A stretch of 64,000 bases of DNA from Brachypodium distachyon (Eukaryota > Streptophyta > Magnoliopsida > Poales > Poaceae). The translations under genes and the position numbers were made by a program. Below are positions 12,272 to 25,400 of this stretch, one piece after another. The stretch lies in NCBI RefSeq assembly GCF_000005505.3, contig NC_016132.3:558001-622000 (forward strand), written 5' to 3'. The stretch's first letter is position 1; every line of letters begins with the position of its first letter. Under the pieces are notes generated by a model. It was not told where the DNA came from and did not search any database. It was given only the letters and a program-made list of their open reading frames with translations.

Positions 12272-14063
12272 CCTCCTCTCTCTTCCGCCGCTCCCGCGAG
12301 AGAGATCGTCGAGATCGGCAGCTCCAGAGCCCGGATCGGTGGTAGATTCGTCCGATCGATGGAGAGGGGGGAGGCGATGGTGGGTGGTGCCGGAGAGGAA
12401 GACGGCGGGGCGGCCAAGTGGAAATGCGGAGCGGGGAGAATGCGAACGAGAGAGCCAGAAACTGCAGTGAATTTAATTACTACCTCGCCACGACGCCATG
12501 CCATGCACCGCCTAGCCTAGCTCCGTGTCTCTCACACTTGGTTATCGTGTCGGCGTGGCTGTTTTTTCTTTAAGGCGAACCTTTCTTTTTTTTTTGACAG
12601 CTTCTTTAAGGTGAACCTTTTTTTGACAGCTTCTAGTCTTTAAGGTGAACTTTATTACCCACGAACGAACAATGGTTACAATAATTCCTCAAAGAAAAAG
12701 AAAAAAAGGCTACACTAATTTTTTGCTAGCTAGCTGCCGTCCATGGGTAAGATCGACTCAACAAAGTCTAGTCCTCAAGTAACCCTAGAAAAAATTGCTG
12801 AAAGATCTGTGATCTTCTTTTATGGACGACTGATCTTGTTTGGTATAAGCTGATCACGATCTTCGGGAGTTCATTTCGAGGGATCCCAACGCTCGGTCGG
12901 TCCTAAACCCTAAACCTTATTGGCACGAGTCGCCAGTTGTGATTGCAACCCAGCCAGGCAGGCAGAGGAGTTAGCCGGAGTACGTTGTACCGACGTCCAA
13001 GGGGCGCACTCCCATGTAGGAAAAGTAGGAAAAGACTCTCTGCTGCATAGTTCCACGGAAGACATGCCATCATAATATCGACGTACGAAGCTTCAATAGG
13101 CGAGGGAACCTTAATTACCATGTGTCGCCTTGTCATGAAGCTGCCATACAAGACATGCGATCATAATATATAACTCTACTCTAAACTTCATGACCGACCA
13201 AATGCGGAACAATATCAGAGAGCTAGTCTGGACCGCATACATAATATCATCATTTGACAATCTTTTACAATTCTTCAAGTTTCATGTGCTTTTCAAGTCC
13301 ATAAATTGGATAATGAGTGTGTTATTTGCATCCACTGCACCCACATGATACAAATTCTAGATCTGCCACTGTCGAGGACATGTCGTATATCTTGTCTCAA
13401 TATGATGTTGTTGAATATTCACTGACAGTTTAACGCCACATGCAAACACTCCCATCTTATGCCATACCAACATCCACTCGGGTCAATCTCCGAGAGGATT
13501 GAAGCTTCTTCTTTTTTCTTTTTTTTTCTGTGAGTGAAAAATTAGAGGGTTGGAGCTAGACGTGCCACCACACAATTCCCATGATCAAAGTGGCGTAGCT
13601 AGAGATGGACTGAATGGGCCAAGGCCCACCCTGAGATATCCTCCAGCTCATATGCCATAGCAATAAAGTAAGATAAATAAATAAGCCCAGCTTAGCCCTA
13701 TAACGGCCCACGCTGGCCCAATCTCCCACATACACCACGTACTGGTTCCCTGAGCTCAATTCGATCGCAAGATCGTACCCGCCCTCAATTTCTCTTTTTC
13801 CATCAATCCCACCTTGAATTCCTGGTAATCCAACAAATTAACACACATCCTAATTTAAGCGCATCACATCATATACCATACGGAGTATTATACAGCCATA
13901 CAGGCCTTCATTATTCCGTCGCCAAAAAAAGAACAACACACAGATCCTCTCACTCCCACGCGGCATGCAGCTAGCAAGCATCGATCTATACATACAGTAC
14001 ATATATATACAGTCGCCATGTGACAATATATATGCAACAAACGACGCCAAGAAAAATACAGAA
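12272..14063. other. PPC4 leader/promoter and intergenic space
   Basis: The first 250 bases are GC-rich and should carry the PPC4 5' UTR. A low-complexity stretch at about 12565-12655 has three copies of TTTAAGG(C/T)GAAC separated by T-runs and GACAGCTTCT, a small tandem repeat. Beyond that the sequence is non-coding as far as I can tell, running into the promoter of the inhibitor gene at 14064. Confidence 0.5.
14001..14011 (+). promoter_or_regulatory. Candidate TATA box for the inhibitor gene
   Basis: ATATATATACA lies about 55 bases before the chosen ATG at 14064. A second AT-rich stretch (ACAATATATATGC) follows at 14022-14034. Spacing fits a short leader, but AT repeats of this kind are common by chance. 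Confidence 0.3.
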
Positions 14064-14636
14064 ATGGCGAGCACCAATAAGAAGCTCAAGTCCTTGACAT
14101 CCATGGCGTCGTTTCTCCTTCTCGCCGCGGCCATGGCGGGCACCACCAACGCCGACGCCGGCTTCGTGTCCCGCACGTGCCAGAAGACCAAGAAGGCGAC
14201 CCAATGCGTCTCCGTCCTGAGCGCCGACCCAGACAGCGCCTCCAAGGCCACGACGGAGAGCGACCTGGCGGGGATCGCGCTGCGGCTCGCCACCGCCACG
14301 GCGGGGGACGCCGCCGCGGCCGCCATTGACGAGCTCGCGAAGGGCAACCCCCCGGGCACGCCGCTGGGGGACGCCCTGGGCGCCTGCCGCGGTGCCTACT
14401 TCAACGCCGCCGGCGTCCTGAAGCTCGACGCGCGCCAGAGCTTCGACGGAGGGGACTACGCCGTGGCGTCCCAGCTCGTGGCCGGCGCCGGGCGCGCCGG
14501 CGCCGAGTGCGACTCCGCGTTCCCGTTCGTCGGCGTCGCGCCGGCGCCGGAGCTCATGGCGAAGGTCGACCGCGACATGACGGAGAGATGCGCCATCGCG
14601 GAGGAGCTCATCGAGCTGCTCGTCGGTCGTCGCTAA
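14064..14636 (+). CDS. Invertase/pectin methylesterase inhibitor family protein
   Basis: A single-exon gene of 190 residues. Proteins of this family are secreted four-helix bundles that bind and block either cell-wall/vacuolar invertase or pectin methylesterase; which one cannot be told here. Residues 1-32 look like a signal peptide with a hydrophobic core (MASFLLLAAAMAG). The mature part has the expected pattern of five cysteines: C39 and C48 (TCQKTKKATQC), C108 in the LGACRGAYFNAA motif, C149 and C176. An in-frame ATG lies upstream at 13965, but its 33 extra residues would bury the signal peptide, so 14064 is chosen. A broken paralogue lies inverted at 27267-27768 and shares the NKKLKS and TCQKTK segments. 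Confidence 0.88.
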   Translation: MASTNKKLKSLTSMASFLLLAAAMAGTTNADAGFVSRTCQKTKKATQCVSVLSADPDSASKATTESDLAGIALRLATATAGDAAAAAIDELAKGNPPGTPLGDALGACRGAYFNAAGVLKLDARQSFDGGDYAVASQLVAGAGRAGAECDSAFPFVGVAPAPELMAKVDRDMTERCAIAEELIELLVGRR

Positions 14637-15429
14637 TTAATCCCGGCTCTCCGGCGCCTCCCGCCGCGTGATCGCGTGATCGGTCTGTCCCACGGTTCTT
14701 TCTCGAGTCCGTACTGCGACCAAGCAATCGAGTTTCAAAACTTAATTTGCTTTAAACTGAACCGCAGAAACAAAAACAATTCTTTTGTTTGAATTTTCTA
14801 TTTTGAAACCCTGAACGTTTAATTTGTTTTCGAGAAAGATCGCTTAGAAGGATCCTTTTTGATGTAGGACAGGAGGAATGACTGACGTTGTGAATCGGTT
14901 GGTATTTCAAAATGTTTGTTGTCTATATAGGAGTATATCACTGTGCCTGCATACAGCTTCATTGATCAAGGAAGGAAACATTCTGTTCCTTTTCGTGGTA
15001 CCCCAGCCCAGCAGCCCCAGGCCGAATAAGCAACCAGGCCATCAAACTATGGGAGCTTCCTTCAAAGAAGTAGGGCTGTGGACCGTGGATCTGAAAATGT
15101 GAGGGCCGGAAAGGATTGGACCGTGGATCTGAAAATGTGAGGGCTAGCACACCTTCTTAACCAACCGTAAATGTCGACGCATGGTTGTCACATTGTCACA
15201 ACATATATGTGAGTATCAAGAAGAAGGGTATGAATGCATGGCACACCAACTAACGTTGCTAACGGCAACTGCCATTATCTCCGTTTGCCACTCAGATCTG
15301 CTGTCGTTACACAGAGGTATCGGTCGGTTGGAGCCATGGATCTCCGGACGGTGTTGATTTCTGGACCATTGTGCTCGAGAGTAGCAAATCTGCTCTCAGC
15401 TTGAATGGTCTGTTGCATCTGAAAGTTAT
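14637..15429. other. Inhibitor-gene 3' UTR and intergenic space
   Basis: Non-coding. It contains a perfect 27-bp direct repeat (15080-15106 and 15118-15144, starting GGACCGTGGATCTG) with 11 bases between copies, which looks like a recent local duplication. No gene is recognised. Confidence 0.5.
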
Positions 15430-18025
15430 TTGGTGCTTGTGAGGAAAATAATCGTTTGTGCGATGCATTGTGCTGATTCAACAGCTTTTTTATCTTGCTT
15501 AAGCATGCTACTTACTTCACTGCTGCAACATCACTCCTTCAGCCTCTCCTCCTGGAGTCATAAGGTTTTCATGCTTAAAATTGATCTAACTAAAGCCTTT
15601 GATTGTTTAGAATGGCATTTCATTCAGAGGGCGATTCTACGTAAAGGGCTGCATGGTAATTTCATCCACCTCATTATGAGCTGCATCTCTTCGCCTACCT
15701 TTTTTGTTATCATTAATGGCCAACCTTTTGAGAGATTCTCTGGCACTCGTGGAATAAGACAGGGTCGTCCTTTATTGCCGTATCTTTTTGTCCTTGCTGC
15801 CAATGAGTTGTCTATTTCTTTACAGCAAGCTTTGCAGAGCCGTCGGCTTAACGGTATCTCCCTGGACCCACATTGTCCGCCTATTCATTCTTTAATGTAT
15901 GCTGATGATCTTCTGATCTGTGGTCAGGCTTCAACTTAAGAAGCGATAAACATTCTCCATATTATTAATGATTTCTGCAGAGATTCCGGACAGACACCCA
16001 ATTGGAACAAACTGCCATTCTTTTTAGCAAAAAGGTTAATCCCAATCTTGCTGCCCAAATCATGAACATTTTCCCCGTCCAAGATCTTGATAATTCTACC
16101 CTTCACTTAGTGCATCCTCTAATCCTTCCAGCCAAAAACAGATCTTCTGCCTATAATTTTGCTCATTGATAAATTCAACTCTAAACTCAATGGCTACAAA
16201 GCTAACTGCCTTTCCCATGCTGGTAGACTCACTTTAATCAGTTCGGTTTTCCCCTCCATCCCTGTTTACTACATGTCCAACTTTTTTTTCCAGAAAATTC
16301 CTTACTAAGCTCACAGCCATCATTAGGAACTTCTGGCGGACAAGTGTTAGGGAAGGAAATTCTGCCAAACCTCTTTGTCTCAAAGCATGGGATGATATCT
16401 GCAAGCCTAAAAAGACAAGGGGGCTTGGAATCAGGAATATTCAAGCCATGAACAAAAGCTTGCTAGTCTCCTCGGCCTGGCTTATTGTTAGTGAGCCCAA
16501 TAATCATCTCTCTCTCATCCTCAAAGCCAAATATTTTGCTGGTTCTTCCTTCTGGAGGCCCAATTGTAATACCCCTAAATCTGGCTTCTGGGCTTCCATC
16601 TCTAAAGTTAAGACTCCTGCTTCTATCAAATTAGGGATGGCAATATTTTCATTTGGAGCTCCCCTTGGTTTCCACTTTGGCAAAGCATCCATGACCACCT
16701 CAAAATTCAAGACATACATTTTATTTACCCGGCTAAGGTTAAAGATTTTTGGCTAGATGGTCACAAGATTTGGAATACTTGATTTTGCAGCTTTTTGAGC
16801 AGCCGACGGCTGATGAAATTCTCAGGACACCCATCCTCCCAGGAGAAGGAGAAGACATACTGTGCTGGAAACATAATGCATCTGGTGTTTGCACGACTAA
16901 AGAAGCTTATAAGTTCTGTGCACAAAATTTGCAAATCTCTCCTCCTCCCCCCTATCTCTCAGCAGGTGTCCACTTATGGAGGTTTGGAAATGCAAAGCTC
17001 TTGTTCCCAGGGTCAAGACATTTGCTTGGCGGCTTATTCAAAAGGCTCTCTCTACAGGTAAAAGGGCAGGTAGAATTTCTAGACATATTTCCAAGAACTG
17101 CATTAGATGTGGAGCTTTGGAAGATGAGAAACATCTTTTCTTTCTTTGTCCTTTTGTCAGAGCTGCCTGGTTTACCTCTCCTTGGTTTATCAGATCTGAT
17201 ATTTATACTCTTCAGCATAATACCATTACTGATGTAATTGCAACAATCATTAAAAGTGATCACCCGAATGCCTCTTTACAAAAACATCTTCACCTTCCTT
17301 TGGTGTATCTGAAAGTTCAGGAACAACTACCTTTTTAACAGAAAGGTCTCCTCCCCTTCTAGTGTTTAATTGCGGGGGGGGGGGGGGGGGGGGGATTTGG
17401 AGACTATGGACATCTCTTTCCACCCCCATTTCCACTTCCCAAATTTCTCATTTGCAGGGGTTTAACAAACATCTATTCGGATGCGGCTTGGAAAAAACCT
17501 GTCGATGGGAGGGAAGCTGCTGCTGCTGGCCTTGGATTCTTCATTGAATCCTTGATCCTCAATGCAGGTGGATTGCACAAATTCAAGCTACCTCCATTTC
17601 AGTGAATTCAGCTTTGCAAGCTAAAGCCTTGGGATGCCTCCTTGCTGCTGATCTCATCTCTCATCTCAACCAGCAGGGAACAAAGCAATTGACTGACAGC
17701 CAAGCTCTAGCAATTGCCTGCCAACGGAAGGATATCGTCAACCATCCGGGGCATTGGTCTATTAGAGCTTACCTTTCTCAAATTATATCTACCCACTCTA
17801 AATTGAATTCTCAGATGATTTACACTCTTAAGGATAATAATACTCTTGCTCATCAGCTTGCCATAACAGTTAAGAACGGACGTAATATCACTCCCCTGGT
17901 TTCTTGTACTAATAGCCTTTATAGAAATGTTGGCTGTTCTTTGGAACAACTTTGTAGTTCTCGGAGCTCAAGCATGTAATCTGCTGTTAATGATAAAGTT
18001 CTGTTCGTAACAAAAAAAACATATG
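15430..18025 (+). mobile_element. Degenerate LINE (L1-type non-LTR retrotransposon), 5' truncated
   Basis: The first frame (15430-15939) carries a reverse-transcriptase core: KIDLTKAFD, then GTRGIRQGRPLLPYLF, then the catalytic box YADDLL. After a stop, shifted frames keep LINE sequence: GRLTLISSVFPSIPVYYMS near 16230, GLGIRNIQAMNKSLL near 16430, a Cys/His zinc-knuckle-like region (CIRCGALEDEKHLFFLCPF) at about 17100-17160, and an RNase H-like domain at 17600-17920 (LTDSQALA, LKDNNTLAHQLA). An A-rich tail lies near 18010. No endonuclease or ORF1 is present upstream, as expected of 5' truncation. At least five stops or frameshifts show that it is dead. A run of about 20 G lies at 17372-17394. 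Confidence 0.85.
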
Positions 18026-19728
18026 CGTCTCAATGTACTGTAGGCGCAGATGGATCGACCGTACAGCAAGCAACCAAACGAGCTACCAGCGACCAAAGCG
18101 CAGCGGTACGCCTCGTCTTGTCGAGAGAGTGAGACAAAAAGCATTTTTCTTCCTTTCTTACTTGGGCGGCCGGCAGCACGGCACCAGACTTTCTTACTGG
18201 CCGGTGTCGCTCAATCAGTCAATCCGACGGTTCGCAGAGAGCAAATGCCGCCGCCGCAAGCAAGAGCAAACAGTGTGTCAATCGCGACCGTCTAGTACTG
18301 AAGCGAACGCGTGCAGACATATTAATTCCCCTGCGCCGGTACAGTACCTTGTTTGAACCTTACTGTGCAAGTCTGCATCAGTACAGACGAGTAGCACTTG
18401 TATTATCGTAGTATGAGTAGATAGTTTAGTTTTTTATTTGTGTTTCATTTGTCATTGGATAACCTTTCCCTGTAGCCTGTGAATCCTATGCGTAGTAGAG
18501 CGGTGGCGGTCGTTGCACAGTCCGGGCAGAGATATTCATTGCTGCTCCTGCCTGCTACTCCTACTATACGCACTACTCGTAGTCACTTTAGTCAGTAGGA
18601 GTAAAAACCGTGCAGTGCTGCGTGCCATGCCGCCACAGGCTAGCACAAGCCAGTCTACCAACTAGCACTCGATCCTGCACGCATGTGTATTCCTTCTCTT
18701 CTCTGCACACAAAGACAGACAGCCAACACCATCGTCCAGCCGGCCTACAACCGGCCTCAGTCTGTGCTCCAACGCTTTCTTCAACAACAAAAGGCCCTCG
18801 TTCACCTTTCCGAGCACCCTAGCTCCTTGCTCTGCTTCCGCTGATATTTTGTTTCCGCCAATTTAGAAACCACTACATTCTTCAACTCCTAAAATCTGTG
18901 CTCCCCGATTCGGAAAAAAAATAATCTGTGCTCCTACATACTGTACGCACGTCTAGTAATTTACTTTTCTCGTCAAGTGGCGTTTAGCATAATGCCCTGT
19001 TTTTCACCCCGAACGGCAGGGAAATCGTCCACAGCTTTGCATCCACTGATATACGCAAGGCATGATATGCAAACCGTCCGGTTTCTCATGTTCCCTCCGA
19101 AAATATTATACAATGCAAGTCACTTGTTTTTCGGACCGAGTGACTACTTTTTTTTTGTCAAAAGAAAATATTCCGTCCTTGCATCGATTTTTACACATGG
19201 CATTTTATGGCAGCGTTTGAGATTCACCGAGTTTGAACAATTCAAACATCACATCAAGCGCATATAAAAATCAGGCAGCAGAATCTGAGTAACAGGAAGC
19301 AACTGTATCTCAACTTTGACTAAATTTGTGCGCATCTATACATCCAAATTTTATGTTGGACGGAGGAATAGCAATAAAATCATCGGTAGAGATAACAAGG
19401 GCTGTTAACCATGCATATATTCACAGCCACCTCCTTTGACATGACAGTAGAAACAGCCTAATTACACCCAAAACAGCAAAAGCTACCTGTCACTCACTAC
19501 CCCACTTTCTGAACCAAACTCTACTGTCGAAATCCTTCTGCTTTCTGTTCCTCATCATCATCCGATATACTACTCCGATAAGACAGAATCACCAGCCAAA
19601 AGAGCCAAAAACACATTGGATCATCAATTATACTAGTCGAACTAACTACAATTTTCCCTTCATCTTCTTCCTTCCAAGTTCCAACCATATATCTGATAGA
19701 GATCTGATAATCTGAACCTGTCGCCGGC
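18026..19728. other. Intergenic, no gene seen
   Basis: No frame here matches a family I know. Around 19093 (TTCCCTCCG) and 19355 (GACGGAGGAA) there are facing sequences like Stowaway termini about 270 bp apart, which may bound a decayed element. The last 200 bases probably hold the 3' UTR of the LRR gene that ends at 19729. Confidence 0.45.
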
Positions 19729-22334
19729 CTACAAGAAGAACAGCATCCCCTGAACCAGCCCCAAGAACCAGAGGCCAGTGACCATGGCAGCCGAGAGTCC
19801 AACCGACGACGAAGACGACGACGCCACGATGCTCGAGCTCGCCTCGGGCTTCCTGCCACCCACCTTGTCGTCCCTCACTCCGACGCTGGACGCCGGCGGC
19901 TCCTGCACGTCCTTGCACACCGCCACGCCCGCCGGCGCAGCGCCGCCGCCGCCATTGCTGTAGCACAAGCCCTGGTTATCCCACGACGCGAACCGGCTCC
20001 CCATCCTCCTGTAAAACTCCGGCTCGAACCTCAGCGCGCCAGTCAGATTATTCCCGTTGAGGTACAACGCGCCGATGCTCGGCATCGCGGCGAGCCCCGG
20101 CGGCACGGGCCCGGAGAGCCGGTTGTGATCAAGGGCCAAGAACCTCAGCCTCGTCATCTTCCCCATGGATTCCGGGATTCCTCCAACAAGCCCCAAATTC
20201 GAGAGATCCAGTGTTGCCAGGCTCGGCGCAACCTTGTCCCACCCGGAGTTCTTCATCATCAATGTGCCCCCAAGCTTGGGGTTGTTGGAGAGCAGCAGGT
20301 CCTGCAGCGCCGCCATGGACTGCAGCGCGAGCTCTGGCAGCAGCCCGCCGGTCAGGCTGTTGTTGCGGAGGTCCAGCAATGTCAGGCTCTGGAGCCCGGA
20401 AAGCTCCATTGGGATGCTGCCTTGGAGGAGGTTGTTGCTGAGGTCCATCTTGAGGAGCCGGTTGAGCCCACCTAGCGACGGAGGCAGAGACCCGGTTAGA
20501 TAGTTCCTGCTCATGTCCAGGATCAGCAGCATCGAGGAGGAAGACGATGATGATCCGCCATGGCCATTGTTGTTGTTATTACCGAGCGTCGCCGGGATCG
20601 GGCCGGAAAGCGCGTTCCCGGAGAGGACGAGCCGGCGGAGCCGCGCGAGCGCGCCGAGCTCCGGCGGGACGGGGCCGGTGAGGTTGCGGTTGTCGACGAG
20701 CACCAGCGACTGGAGGCTCGAGAGCCGGCCGAGGGACGCCGGGATGGGGCCGGCGAGGCCCGGGTTGGAGCGGAGCTCGAGCGTCTCCAGCGTCCCGGCG
20801 AGCTTCTCCCAGGTGCTGCTCGATGCCGGGATCGGCGTCGGGTTGCTCGCCGGGAAACAGGCGTAGAAGGTGAGGCTCTTGAGCCGCCGGAGGGTGAAGA
20901 GCTCCGGGCTGAAGCTCGCGTCTTGGGCGCACTGCAGCGAGTTATCGAGCACTGGGCCGATGGTGATCGCTGTCGGGTACCAGAGGCCATTGAAGAGATC
21001 ACATGACACCCCCTGCAAGAAAGTCTTTCTTAGCATCGACCAAGAGGCAAATATTTCACTGGAAATTTGAATTTTTCTTTTGCAGGGAGCATCAGGACTC
21101 AGGATACAGCTAATAAGCTGGACCGTTTCATCTTTTGGGGGAATAAATTTGCTGTTCTGCACTAACTGACATGAAAAGTAAAGACAGCCAGTAACAAGTA
21201 AACAGAATTGGGGGTAAATACAGTTTAAGACATGGAAGGGTCACATGTTTGTGTACAATTTTTTGGCTTTATTTCTCCCTGACTAGGCCCGTCAGGATGT
21301 AATTCAAGTAACACTGACAGGGTAACTAACTGCTAGCAGGTGTAAATGGGGTTAAGCAAACTGTTTCTTCTTAGTATGATGACTAGCAAGTGCACTACTG
21401 GAGGAGCATTATTCATTCAACGCAAGGTGAATGTAAAACAGTAAAAATAAAGCAAGTTCCAGTGGAGCAACAAGATGCGAACAAGAAAAAAGGGGAGCAT
21501 AAACTACGTGGGATGTTGTTAAGAAACCGTGGCATTTCAAATCACAGATTCGATCTTTTCATGTGTTGGGGAAAGTTGTTTGCCGACCCAAATCGGGCAA
21601 GAATCGAGAGGTCCGGCCGGCCGTAGGTTTCTCTCTCAATCACTGGTCTGTCTCGCTCGTCCTACAGTGAAGTGAATCTGTCTTTCTCCGAGGAACAAGA
21701 GAGCGAACAGCAAGAGAAAAAGGCAGGGCAGTGGCTGCTAGAAGAACCGGGAGGATGGAAGGGACAGTACAGTGTTTAGGATTTTTGGCAGCAAATGCGT
21801 ATTCAAGGAACCGCTTGTTCGGAGGAACTCGATTCGCATTCCCAAGATAGGAGATTTGGAAGAACAGCGTGTAAACTTCTGAACAGCTGATTTCGAACAG
21901 CAGATCGAATTAGGCAGGAAGGATGAACGGCGAGAACAGATATCAGGGAATGCCATAAAATTACTGGAATAAACCCAAAATCAAACGGTTCTGTGCTGAA
22001 GAACCGTGAGTAAGAAAGTAGCCTCGTGTTCTCCGTTCCCAGGAATGAAGAAACAGAGGAGAGATGCAGGGGAAAGAGAAGGAGCTCAGCTGACCTGGAT
22101 AGGGGTCTGGCCGCAGGGGTCCGGGAAGAGGCCGGAGCCGTTCCAGCCTGTGCCGACGAAGCTCTCGATGGCGGCGTACAGCGCCCTCTTCTCCTTCTCG
22201 TCCATCGGCGCCTCCGCCTCCGCCGCCGCGCCCTCCTCCCCTTCCGCCGCGCAGCCACGGATGCCGCCGTGCAGCGCCAAGAAGCACAACACCGCCAGAG
22301 CCAGCAGGAGGAACCCGCCGCCACCACGCCCCAT
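19729..22334 (-). CDS. Leucine-rich repeat protein, Piriformospora indica-insensitive 2 (PII-2) type
   Basis: Two exons, 22334-22095 and 21012-19729, joined in phase to give 507 residues. Residues 1-30 form a signal peptide (FLLLALAVLCFLALHGG). The LRR N-cap reads KRALYAAIESFVG..WNGSGLFPDPCG and continues across the splice into GVSCDLFNGLWYPT, the hallmark of this group. About ten plant-type LRRs follow (LxxLxLxxNxLxGxIPxxLGxLxxL, for example SRNYLTGSLPPSLGGLNRLL). The end is a Ser-rich spacer and a hydrophobic tail (VGLSAAMVTGLWFLGLV), fitting a GPI-anchor signal rather than a kinase. PII-2-like proteins are plasma-membrane proteins linked to root-fungus and growth responses. A run of Asn/Gly/Ser codons (NNNNNGHGGSSSSSSS) interrupts one repeat. 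Confidence 0.9.
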
Positions 22335-22404
22335 CGCCGCCGGCCAACAGACAGAGAAACAACAACTACTTGTCAGCTGACTCCTCTTCCGGCCGCTCGC
22401 TCGC

Positions 22405-22411
22405 TATATAG
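22405..22411 (-). promoter_or_regulatory. Candidate TATA box of the LRR gene
   Basis: On the minus strand GGCTATATAGCGAG lies about 70 bases upstream of the ATG at 22334, a good position for a short leader. The flanking sequence is GC-rich, so the AT block stands out. Confidence 0.5.
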
Positions 22412-22439
22412 CCATTGCAGAGCCGCTCACTCCCTCTGT

Positions 22440-25400
22440 GCTTCCTCGATGTGATGCCTGGTTCTCTGTGCTGTCTCGCGAGGTGTGCCGGCCTCTTAGG
22501 TGGCAAATAAATGCGGCTGGTCTACTCTCGCGGCGCAGAGACGGCTGCCGCTGCGGCAACCCGAGACATTCCTACGCAAGAAGGCAGCTGGGGGATCCCG
22601 AGGCGAGGCCGGCCGGCACAGCCTCAGAGGCAAAGGCGAGGAGCAGAGCAGACAGAGACAGTAGTCACAGTAGTGCCGTGTGGCGTGTGTGGGGGGTTTT
22701 GGTTTGGTTTTGTAGGTGAAGGAAGGAGGAAAGGACTCAAGCAGAGGAGAGACAGGTTTGGCTTGCCACGGCCGGTGAAAAGATGGCAACGGTACTACCA
22801 AGAAGAAGGGAAAAGAGGAGCTCTCCTGCAAATGCCTGATGGGTTGACGTGAGCGCTGAAGCCAGCTGGTGCTCCTGCAGCCCTGCTCTTGGATGTGTGC
22901 ATGGCTATCCTTTTGGCTTTACACGAGGAGCAAATCTGGAAAACCCCTAGGAAGAAATGCGTGTGTACTGATAGGCACACAGTTTTGTTTTGTTGATTCT
23001 CGTATCGGTCCGCAATCTACGCAAAATGTACTTCCGAAAACAAGGGGGCCATCAAGACTACTCCTTCGTCCTTCCATCCCAAAACACAACTCATATAGAT
23101 TTGTGCACTTGGACCAAAACTTATCTCGTTTTCAGTGTCTGACCACTTGTATTAAATTAATAATAAATTGATGTGGGTAGCTATTGGCCGGATGCAGGTA
23201 TCAAGAGAAAAATGAGGTGTGTTTTGAAACAAATGAGAAAAATTTATATGAGTTGTGTTTTGAAACGAAATGAGTAATTTTTTTTTACAGCAAAGGTGAG
23301 GATAAGCATGCAATTCCGATCTGTGTTTAAAACCTTTTGGAAAACGGTGAGGCTGGCATATACGTGGGTCCCGATTTGCTGCGTTCAGGCTAGGCACACG
23401 GCACAGCAGGCAGGTTAACTAGGCCGGGGGCGCACCTAGGCATGTGTGTGTGTGTGGGTGGGAGAAAGAACAGGAGATGCATGATCGATCGAAAAGGCAG
23501 AGGAGGAGGAGTAAAGAGGAAGGATAAATCACACAGCGGCGGCAGAAAAGCACAAGAGACCGCTCCCCTCGCTAGAGCCGATGGATGGAGCCGTGGTAAA
23601 TGAATGATCCTACGGACGGAGCAGCCTCTGGACTAGGAGTCCTACGCCCGGACAGTACCCTAGAGACTAGAGTCCGTAGAGTCGCAGCCCCCACCGATGG
23701 CGACAGCCGCGCCCCAACTCTGCTACTGCTGCCACTACTCCAGTACTTCTAGCTGGATCGATCCAGTAGCAGCTACTCTGCATCCAAAGCTAAGCTACTA
23801 GTCCTGGTGCTATGGTTGCTGCTTGGCTTGGCACGCGCGATGCGTCTGCTTTGAATTGAACATTAGCTTGGAGCTCCGATCATCGTCGTTCTTGGTGTGT
23901 GTGTGTGTGTTTTTTTGTGGTGGCACGACTGACAAGCTCTGATGGTCGCGTTGCATTGCGTTGTGAGTGATCTGTGAACAACGGTGGCCCGAGAACTAGT
24001 TTATTGCAGCTCAGTGCAACGACGACGTGCGGTGAGCTTCTTCTTTCCGAGGATGAGGAAACGAATTCGTTCAAAAATGATTTTCCGGATCGGTCGGTAC
24101 GGCTGCTTTTTTAAGGATATGATTGGGATCTTGATTTCCATTTCTTTTTAGGGGGTGGAAGAGATTGCGATGTTTTGATGATGCGTATAACCTACGGAGA
24201 ACTAGAACCTGATCGAGCTGTCCGCCTGTCCTGTGCCTCGTGTCGCGGAGACCCTTTCGTCTGCAGCCAGAGAAAAAGAGATCCCAGCAAAACAGACTAG
24301 GCGACGGTAGTGTGCACACGGCAGACCATTGCCCTTCTTCTTCTCTCTTTTTAATCTCCCCTCCACTGCTAATATGTCTGCGATGCCGCCGAATGAACAG
24401 AGATATAGAAACGATGAAGAAAACAGAGCACAAACAGAAAATGAACGTTAACGAGTATCCTAATGCTAGCAAACTAGCTAGTGCATATAAGTGCAACGTA
24501 CATACTCCTATGTATGTGTACGTAGAAAGAATGCGTCGATCGATGAGATTCAGATCAGATCTCAAAGATGATGAGCCTAGTAGTGGGATGTGGATGAGCC
24601 CAGGGGACCATGCAAAACATGTGATGGCAGGGGCCCAGCAATCATCGCTAGGGGACCGTATATACACGCACATGCCTCTTGATCCCAAAACTTGTAGTAC
24701 GTCCTGCCTCTGCCTGCCTGCTCCTCGCCTTTCAATTCGAGAGGTTCCATGATCCATGTTAGGTTAGTTAATTAATTCCCAGTTTGTTACTACTGTACTT
24801 ACTTAATTGCATGCATGGACTGGACTGGAGGAAGTGGAGAGATTGGGTTATAAGTTGAAAGAAAAAGTGTCAAACCAAAACGACAATGGCCTACTCGTGT
24901 GGTCGTATTATATTACGCGCCATCGATCCAGGCAGCTTGAGAACGTTCCATCCCATCCATCCGAGTATTCTTTGCTACTCCTTATACGTACTAATCTGAG
25001 TTAAATTAAGCGCCGCTGCAGGAGTATTTTAACTGCCTGGATCAGTGAACCGCTTCACTGTCTGGCCGGAGCAGATGCAAGGAATAAATGGTGTCGGAAG
25101 CAGTAGTCTAAGGGAAGAATTAAGCAAGAGTGTGGTGAGTGTGGCATCTCCGGTGATCCGTACCGTCCGTCCATCGTGTGACAAGGTAAAGGTGTGGCCT
25201 TGGGGATCATGCATGCATAACATGCACCCAACATGATTTTGCATGGCCCGTCCGTCCGTAACATTGTCAACAAAGTTTTGGATCCACATTGTTTGGATGA
25301 CGAGGAATGGGGAAATAAAATAGAGTTTCAGTTTTTTCTTTGACCGAAAATAGAGTTTCAGTTGTGAAGCTGACATCGTCCTGCCGGCCATTTTATAGTA

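Noticed and set aside
20560..21006. Several long frames on both strands within the LRR exon
   Set aside because: They are shadows of the GC-rich LRR coding sequence, whose own frame has clear repeats and a matching splice.
24071..24757. A 228-residue minus frame and a 170-residue plus frame over the same DNA
   Set aside because: Neither has a recognisable domain, signal or splice context; opposite-strand openness suggests chance.
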